Positions 56,083 through 64,000 of a stretch of 64,000 nucleotides of DNA are shown in pieces. Source of the stretch: Mimachlamys varia (lineage: Eukaryota > Mollusca > Bivalvia > Pectinida > Pectinidae); assembly GCA_947623455.1 (NCBI GenBank), contig OX392529.1:52657186-52721185 (forward strand), given 5' to 3'. Numbering within the stretch: position 1 is the first letter of the stretch; each line of letters starts with the position of its first letter. Under the pieces are notes generated by a model. The model ran no database searches. It was not told where the DNA came from and saw only the letters and a list, made by a program, of their open reading frames with translations. A program made the position numbers and the translations under genes.

Positions 56083-56599
56083 TTGCCCAAAAATCCGTGC
56101 GAACAAATTACCCACCAAAAAAGTTACAGCGATTTAAAATGTTAAAAACCGCTCAGATATATATCTTGAATGTAAGTCCTTTCAGTAAATTCATCATGTG
56201 ATACATTCAAGCCTGACTTATGATGGCCGGTATCTTACAATCTATCTCTGTTCTGCCCTGACTGTGACATTGTCCTTTTGCATTTGACCCTTGACCTTGC
56301 TGTGGTCAGCTTAGGTTCGTGTCACTGACCTTGTTGGTGAGCGTACACTGACCTCCAAATGACCATTCCATCTGGTGGAATTTCACAGTAGCGCCATTTT
56401 ATTGCATTTTAATCAACTTCAATGTCTCGTATCTGAGATTTTAACATATGTGATGTCTGGTTCGTTTCCAATACTGTACTTTACTACAGTAAAAGCATGT
56501 TTTCCTTGAAATATATGTATCTATTTATCTATTTAATGTTAGCTTTCACAATCTAAAATATCTCTAAGTTTCATTTCAACAGAAAATATGTAGTCACTC

Positions 56600-56828
56600 T
56601 CACAGGGACCTGAACATTTGTTATAGCTAGTTTTGGACCTAAACTAAGGTGTTTAGAGTAAATTTTTGTGGGATAGTTTAGATCAACTTTCGATAATATG
56701 CCCCCTCAATGGTCATATTGAGGGGCACTTTTATCGAATATTGATCTAAAAGTGTAAAATCTAAAAAAAAATAAACATCATAGGTTAGGTCAGAAACTAG
56801 TTGTAACACATTATCAGGTACCTGTAGT
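56600..56828. mobile_element. Palindromic MITE
   Basis: GGACCTGAACATTTGTTATA, CTAGTTTTGGACCTAA, TTTAGATCAA, TTCGATAA and CCCCTCAAT, then all inverted in order on the right. Confidence 0.65.
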
Positions 56829-59160
56829 TACTCTATTAAAATATGGCGTCCTGATCAGTTCCCCTACATTTAGTTGGTTTATACGAAGCCCCCTGAGATT
56901 CAAATTGACCTCGCAAGTTCATGTCACGCCCCAGACTAGTCAACTGACATATTTCTTTCAAATGCAGAGAACATGTTGAAACCATTTTTCCTACGATATT
57001 TATGATGATGAATTAATTTAAACATGATACATAAAGTTGTCCCCGGATGCTCTTCCTAATCTAATGATGTTTTAGGTTTCACTTCATAAACGAAGGCCGC
57101 AATGACGTCATATCCGTTTTTAACTTACGTGAAAGATTCAACTTTCAATATGTCTTATAGACCAACAACATAGACGTTTTTCTCGTGAGATATTTTTGTC
57201 TCAGAGGTCAACTTCCGGCTTTCAAATCGGTAAACGTTTACCTACAATAATTTAGGTCACAAACTTGAAAAATCTACGAACCCAAATCATACAACTAGTG
57301 TTCAATATATTAAAAAAAAAAACGGTTTCATGGCATCGAAGACTGTCAAATGCCATTGTTTATGCCACCGAAAAAAAAAATATTTATGTTAAATGCTTCG
57401 GTGATACACATGACGAAACCGAAACCATCTGGCCGTATTGATTTAAACAATAAACGTTTGTTAATTTATAACAATCATGTATCACGTTTTTATAATATTT
57501 ATCACATATTTAGCACAGCCGTAGTGTAACAGCACGGGATACAGATAGGCAAATCGTCTAAAATTGTCTAGCTGCTGGAGCATTTAAAATTCCGAAATAA
57601 TGGAGAGTTTTTAAATCATTTCATTGGTTTCACATCGTAATTAAGACCAGTTATGTTCCACTTTGTATTCACATTTAGCAAAAGAGCAGTTCCGTATGAC
57701 CATGGTAGTCATTTCGTAGCAATCATTTTGGTCGCAAAAACATGAAATTTTGTCATGCCGACGAACTTCACTTTATTATTGATTGTGTAAGAAACATCAT
57801 ATTTTTGAAATTTTGATGGTAATGAAAATCAAACAAAAAAAATCGGCTTTTCGCGACAAGAACAAACATTTTTTTTCATGATTTTTTTTTTATTTTGAGA
57901 AATTGAACGACGTTTTGACAACTTGGTTGGCGACCTCGCCACTCCTTCCTAAAACAGTTAAGCATTATGTTGGTCAATATTCCATGCCGTGGAAATGGTC
58001 ACTCAACCATGTCATTCCAGATGGCGAGGACATTCAACTGGAAAAGTCATTCATAAAACGTGTCGTTCCATTCAAGAATTTGACCACAAGGCGATAGATT
58101 TAATTCCATTGATAAACACATTCTTTCTTCCTTTCATTTTGAATACTTTATCGCCATTAGCCTATCATTTAGAGGATAGTGACCGATGACCACTCGGTTG
58201 GTCACTAGCGGCCAAAGGTCGTGCGGTGAAAATGAATTAAGATCAACTAATGACTTTAAACGGGAGTGGACATGAGATTTGACGTATGGGGCCCAAAGAC
58301 GGGGTTTTAAACGGCCAGATACATGCAACCAATGATTTATTTAATTACCAAAACCATATTGTGAAAAACGAAATGTATGCTTATTTGAGTTTTTTTCTTT
58401 AATATTGAAGAACAGTTGTCATTTAATAATTTTCAGCAGAAATAAAACAACACATTACCGAAACACATTTGATTGATCCCCTTTGTTCCCCCGTATCCTC
58501 GACATATGGGATTTCCAAGGAGAAAATTTTATTCGTGTATTTTTCTGGAATAACCGAATTTTTAACGTAAACAAAATCAGTTTAAGTTCATCAAGCCAAG
58601 GTCAGAAGGTGATTTTGAAATCGGAATTGATAAACAGGACATCTAGTGCAGATGTTAATGAGTTCACAAAATAAATATAATAAAAAGCAGACGAATTAAA
58701 GATTAATAAAACCCGACATGTCAGTGTTCTATTTTCCGGTAGAGTTCTGCTAACTACTATAACCTCACTTCACAAAAATCGGGACAATTGAGGGAAAACG
58801 GCCAGAGAAACTGTCATGCAATGCAAAGAAATATTTCCATTCATACAGTATATTCTTCTGGTGATACCTTTAATATGACAATTTAGTTATGTGTAAGTTT
58901 TTGAATTATTGCTTGCTGATTTTCACAACATGAATAATAACCACAGAAAAATAGCTTTTTCTTATTTGGAAATCATTTTCAAACGTCTTTTTAAAAAGAA
59001 AAACTAACGCTAGTTTTAAGAAGAAGTTTAATCAGAAACCTCGTTGACCCTAAAATATTTCAACTTTACATATTTCTGGCCAAAATTGATCGTTTATTTA
59101 GCCCCCCCCCCCCCCAAAAAAAATGTTCGCCACTATAGCGCAGCCTTCTTTTATGTTATG
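56829..59160. other. Intergenic, no supported gene
   Basis: AT-rich; a C-tract at 59102-59115. Frames at 57903-58189 lack any recognisable motif. Confidence 0.4.
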
Positions 59161-59162
59161 GA

Positions 59163-59254
59163 GTTATAACACAAAACAACCGGAGTATACTCTAAATAAA
59201 CCGCGAAGCAGTTTATGATGAGAGGACACTCCGTTTGTTTGTGTGTGTTATAAC
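59163..59254. mobile_element. Short TIR element
   Basis: GTTATAACACAAAACAACCGGAGT and the inverse ACTCCGTTTGTTTGTGTGTGTTATAAC ends. Confidence 0.45.
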
Positions 59255-59802
59255 CCAATACCATTAAAAAATAGATTCAAGTTAATCCTTATAATTTAAT
59301 CTGTATTCTGCGAAAATTCTCTTTATTGGTGGACTCTTTTCTCTTACAAATTAATACGCTGCTGGATCAGTGGATCAGCCAATCAAAAGTGACGTTATAA
59401 ACGGCGACGTCATTTATTACGTTATCATTGGGCTGATAATATATTTTTTAAACCAATGAAATAGCTTGTTTCAAACAAAATTAAATTATCACCAAATAAA
59501 CCTTATATCTGTGGTATAATATTTGTTTACTTCTCTCGCGGTATACATCTCTGATGCTTGTACCGTGGGTTTCCGACGATGTGCTCACCGTAGAAAGTAA
59601 TATATAGAAACTATCTTTAACACACAATCATACTTTAGAAATGTTTTAAGTGAGAAAATCGCCAACATAAGATTGCTGCTAAAATATTACCTTTTTCATG
59701 AATTACTCAGGCAAAAGTTGTTATATACAAATTTATAATAAACGCCCAATTTTTTGTAACTTACAAGACAGGCTAACAAGATCATAATCGAGGATTGTAT
59801 CA

Positions 59803-60215
59803 AACAAGAGGCCAAATGGGCTTGCATTGCTTACCTGGTATCTACCTTAAACTAAGTAGACTACCAAAGTTAATTTACAAGCATGATTCCAGTTGGTTCA
59901 AAATAACATAAATGTCGGCACCCTTGAACTCTTGTCATTCAGAAGAAGTCGTTTTAACAGATTTAACAATTTTGACTTCTATGACTTTGAATATGAGTAA
60001 ATGTGAATAATTTGAACTCATTTGTCCTGTATTGCAGCATGTTACTAGCAAAATGGCACCACCATAGGCATTTGAATTAATGAGAAGAAGTCGTAAAGAT
60101 TTTACACTTGTGACATTGAATATATGTCAAGGTCATTAATTTGCACCAACTTAGTATTCCATTATCCCAGCATGCTACATGTCCAGTAGCAACTTACCCT
60201 TTGCTTTTTGTTATT
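59803..60215 (-). mobile_element. Third composite-type element end, reversed and truncated
   Basis: AACAAGAGGCCAAATGGGC is the reverse complement of the GGGCCTCTTGTT end of elements 1 and 2, followed by two units of about 125-130 bp (GAAGAAGTCGT, TGACATTGAATATATGTCAA type). The other end was not found. Confidence 0.45.
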
Positions 60216-60735
60216 GAGAAGTTTTTTTTTTTTTTTAAACATGTTTGACCTGTGTGATGTGACCATGAAAGTGGGTCAAAGTCAGTAAGATCCATCGTGC
60301 TTGACACAGAATTGTATTGAACATTTTACCGTGCATTTCTTGTTTTATTAATTTACACCACAGTATAATTTTATCAATATAATCGAACATCTTTTTGTAA
60401 TCTGCATTCAACAGCAAGTCTTCCGACCATTTTAATAAAATTGCATTTAAAATATATTTTCATATAATAATTCCACAATCTGTTTATGTACTATATCTTA
60501 TGCATGCTTGTTATACTATTTATGCCTTTCTTTTAAAAGATGACGTATGCTGCACCTTTTAAATTTAGTAATAGATAAAGTATGCCGAAACAAAATGAAT
60601 TAAACTGCAACATACAGCTGTTTCGTCCTCCTAGGACTCTTCAGTGATGCTAGGGGCCAAAAGGTGGGGATCCAAAATGTCTAAACTAATGTAGGCCTAG
60701 AAACCGAATACTGCTAAAAAAAAGTTAAATTCAAC

Positions 60736-61679
60736 CCCTGGACCACAGGGGCTAGGCACGGACCTATGTCACTATGAAATGATTGTCAGATATTTTTTTT
60801 ACCTTTCTCGAATATAGCCCCTCCCACTACTATATATCTGTGACAAGGGAAAGAACTAGCCTGAACGAGAAAATCGACCTATTTTCACTCTAAGCTTGTT
60901 TTCGTCACTGAATGAAGTCCAATTTTTTACATGCATGCCTCATTTTAAAGGTAAAACTTTTGTCTTTCAGCCGATACCAAATATATCCCGCTACATGCAT
61001 GTAAAAGCTCACTAGGCTGTCTAGAATCCGAGGTTTTGCATGATAACCCGTAGGTGGGCACTTGCGTGTCCAGTGCTTCATACCTTGTCTAACCATGGGT
61101 ATAGCTTTATTAACGTGGTGATTACTGAAAACGGCTTTGCAGTTCCATCACTAATGTTAAAGCACGTTATCCTACCTTGAAGTCGAATGTTTATCGCTAT
61201 TGTAATCCAGGTCATCCGAGGTTAAATTTACGGTTCACTGAAGATGTGAACTTCATCCGCCATTTTTCAATTTTACATATTTCGGAATCCATCTAGATTT
61301 TCTCACTATTCATGTAGACCGACAAACTCCGAACAGTTGCACTGGACACGCAAGTGCCCACCTACGGATTTTCATGCAAAACCTCGGATTCTAGACAGCC
61401 TAGTGAGCTTTAACATGCGTGTAGCAGGATATATTTGGTATTGGCTGAAAGATAAAAGTTTCATCTTTAAAATGAGGCATGCATGTAAAAAATTAGACTT
61501 CATTCAGTGACGAAAACAAGCTTAAAGTGAAAATAGGTCGATTTTCTCGTTCAGGCTAGTTCTTTCCCTTGTCACAGATATATAGTAGTGGGAGGGGCTA
61601 TATTCGAGAAAGGTAAAAAAAATATCTGACAATCATTTCATAGTGACATAGGTTCGTGCCTAGCCCCTGTGCCCTGGAC
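60736..61679. mobile_element. 928-bp hAT-type foldback MITE
   Basis: Element 60744-61671 with TIRs of about 335 bp (CACAGGGGCTAGGCACG...), a 260-bp spacer and a perfect 8-bp target duplication CCCTGGAC on both sides. No ORF. Eight-base duplications are typical of hAT. Confidence 0.85.
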
Positions 61680-63598
61680 AAGTCTGCGGATCATCCGTAA
61701 ACATTTTATGAGTATATCTATATTGTTATCATTTCGGTATAAATCTATAAACAACTATTCGCGACGAGTGAAGTTGTCCCTCAGTCATACTAAAAGAACA
61801 CACAACTTCTAGTAGAGTTAAGCACCTAAATAACGCTGACAAAACGAAGCGTCATTGAGATTAAGATGTCGGAACCTAATATGATTTCCGCTCCTCGCTG
61901 TAAGAGCCTCACAGATTCGCTTTCATCACATGATTGCGACAACACTTCAGGTTAATGCTTGACTGAGAAGATGGAGAAATGGATTCATGTTGAGTTTGTA
62001 GACTGATATATTTCATTAATATATAAGCCATGGACCTCCGGGGAAATCCAAGATTCATGGGACAGATGCGAGTAAGTCTAAGTGAGATGATTCTGGTTTC
62101 TTGTTAAATCTAAGCAATTTTCTAAATAAAAATGAAATCGTCAGTACACTTTGCGAGTGAGTGACCAGGCCAAAATACCTTCGAATTCGAAGACCGACTG
62201 TTGAAAACTGGAGAATAAATAACTGATTTAATAGGCCTGTCATTTCTATTGAATCTCTGTTATTATAGGAGTAGGAGAAATGTAAGAAAACACCAGGTAA
62301 AACTGGATTGAACACGCGGGAGCCGGCCGGGTGGGGTGTTGTACCTGTGTTTCTTTTTACCCAGTCGTACATTTTAGATGTTAGCAGAACGTATGTATTA
62401 TTATATACGTCTCTAATGCTAGTAACTTACCGAACTTGTATACATAAACTCTACTAATAGTACACTTTCCTGGTAGAATTCTAGTTATTTCGGCACCCGG
62501 TAGTTTTGGTACATACAGATTTTTTTAACATGAATGTTGGAACACAAAGATAAACATTAAATTAGCAATTACTTTCAATTAATATCATTCATAAAACAGT
62601 AAAAACAAATCAAAATACCAAAACAGCTCTTAGAAGTACCGAAACAAAAGTACCTGAGCAAATTACAAAAAGTGCTGAAACAACTTTTATTTGAAGTACC
62701 GAAACAACTGAATCCCAGCGATGGTTTTACTAGTATACTGTGGTTTAAAATTGTGGCATTACGTACTATGGTGCATTAATCCTGTACCGGTTTTATGGTA
62801 ACTTTCATAAATTCAGTTAAATTTTTGAAGAACTTCTTGTTACTTAGATCAGTTGGAATTCTAACATGGTTTAATTATGATTTCCTTTCATTTTGCTGAT
62901 CAACTAACGTCTAAGACAGACATAGCTTCACTCAAACAATGTATTGTTAGAGGATAACACAGCTGGGTTGGCAGGCACCTGACAGTCTGCGACTTTAGTC
63001 ACTAGTCCTATGCCCATGACTAGTAAATTTTGGTTTTGGACTAGTGGAAAGTCCTTCAATTTCAATACCTTTGTTATATTAAACACTGCATTTTGCTTAT
63101 CTGGATTAGTGTTTGAAAATGTTTATGTCTTAGACTTACCAAATTGATTGAATTAATATTGGCTTCAGATAAAAAAAAAAACCAACCAATGACCTTTCAG
63201 CATTCAATAGCTATGGTATACCACGGTACGTACATAACTACGTACCACAGGATTTGCGCTTATAGCTAGTCGTTGACTATCGACACATCCCTGTTCTGAT
63301 GCATAACAAAATCACTTCAAAGGATATATATTTTTCTCCCACACTTCACAGGTTCATTCCATTTTTTGTTAGGGAAGAGATAAACCTGTCTTTTATCAGG
63401 GTAGGGAAAAGACAGCTCACACATGTTATTATTCTAAAACATCACTATCACATCATCACTTTATACAGTGTAACCATCTAGTAATATCACCAATTTTGTC
63501 ATATATTGAATCTGCCATTGATGATGGCGCCATGTACTGAGTTCACATTACAACTAATTTTTTTGCTAGGAAAGTGTGGGAGAAAAATAATCAATAAG
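61680..63598. other. Intergenic or intron of the right-hand gene
   Basis: A 105-codon minus-strand frame (62055-62372) crosses CACCCGGCCGGCTCCCGCG, and from 62055 a block AAGTCTAAGTGAGATGATTC. No domain recognised and no splice support. Confidence 0.35.
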
Positions 63599-63732
63599 CC
63601 CTGTGTGATGTAGACAGAGAAATCTCAACCCTTGGAATAAGATTTATAAATTATAGCACTCGAGAAAACCTTGTGCTAAAATTCATAAATATTACCCTCA
63701 GGTTGAGATTTCTCAGTCTACATCACACATGG
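63599..63732. mobile_element. Palindromic MITE
   Basis: CTGTGTGATGTAGACAGAGA, AATCTCAACC, GCACTCGAGAAAACCTTGTGC centre, then GGTTGAGATTTCTCAGTCTA, CATCACACATGG. Confidence 0.65.
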
Positions 63733-63812
63733 GTGATAGATTCTATTAGTCTACTGCAGTCCTAGTTTGTTTTATATTTTACAAATGTTATAATTCTCAT
63801 GTACATATTTAG

Positions 63813-64000
63813 TTTCCAGGTGGAGTGGGAAACAATATTTCTCCTCGGATGCACCAGCACCAGGGCGTGATACCAAATGGGAGTCCATTTCTTCAAAACC
63901 AATCTCCGAACAATCCGTTATTGGCACAGATGTCCCCTGGTCTCAGACTTCCAATGGGATGTCCTCCGACGGGGCCTCCGCCCCCTACCATGAGACTGTT
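63813..64000 (+). CDS. Partial exon, Pro/Gly/Gln/Asn-rich protein
   Basis: After ATATTTAG (or TTTCCAG at 63819) one open frame runs to the edge: FPGGVGNNISPRMHQHQG, VIPNGSPFLQNQSPNNPL, LAQMSPGLRLPMGCPPTG, PPPPTMRL. The low-complexity P/G/N/Q composition and higher GC than the surroundings suggest a disordered region of a nuclear cofactor type protein. This is inference; I do not recognise the gene. Other frames look less natural. Confidence 0.6.

Noticed and set aside
62055..62372. 105-codon minus-strand frame
   Set aside because: No recognisable motif and no splice support; may be repeat-derived.

Overview
The window is animal nuclear DNA: genes are split by GT-AG introns, coding density is very low, and most of the sequence is dispersed or tandem repeat. 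Several repeats (the GGTCATCTGACC / GGCCTCTTGTT elements, the CCAGGGGT palindromes, SINEs with a TTTTCTCCGGGT-type body) look, from memory, like those of marine bivalve molluscs (scallop, oyster, mussel). I therefore infer a bivalve; the species is not determined.

Region 1-38.1 kb: a cluster of three paralogous genes for secreted mosaic proteins, with signal peptide, PAN/apple domain, short Cys linker, sushi (CCP) module(s), a Cys-rich CCP-like module and a C-terminal kringle. Copies A (1545-4913, minus, 3' end off the left edge) and B (11109-16994, minus) are head-to-tail in a segmental duplication that also carries a shared upstream minisatellite. Copy C (30519-38028, plus) is inverted, complete, and has one extra CCP exon. 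All exons reported have matching splice phases, and the B and C reading frames close exactly. Nothing in the sequence tells the ligand. Extracellular recognition or immune-type binding is a family-level inference only.

Region 18-30 kb, between B and C: retroelement debris (RT remnants at 17.96-18.28 and 29.35-29.61 kb joined to a dispersed 3' repeat, plus a truncated LINE RT at 22.5-23.2 kb), one unexplained exon-like ORF at 18.53-18.70 kb, and two large composite elements (23.8-26.1 and 26.6-28.3 kb) with the same ends but different internal satellites.

Region 38-55 kb: a class A peptide GPCR on the minus strand, three coding exons at 54.7, 46.2 and 44.0 kb. Its introns hold a 2.4 kb TATATAAG-rich satellite, palindromic minisatellites, SINEs and MITEs. 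Region 55-63.8 kb has no recognised gene, but carries a 928 bp TIR element with a perfect 8 bp target duplication and other hairpin MITEs. The last 188 bases (63813-64000) are the start of an exon rich in Pro, Gly, Gln and Asn from a gene continuing to the right.

The strongest leads are the PAN-CCP-kringle cluster with its odd cysteine pattern, minisatellites that have captured a splice donor and the end of the kringle exon, and the composite elements with swapped cores. All domain calls are by eye; no searches were run.
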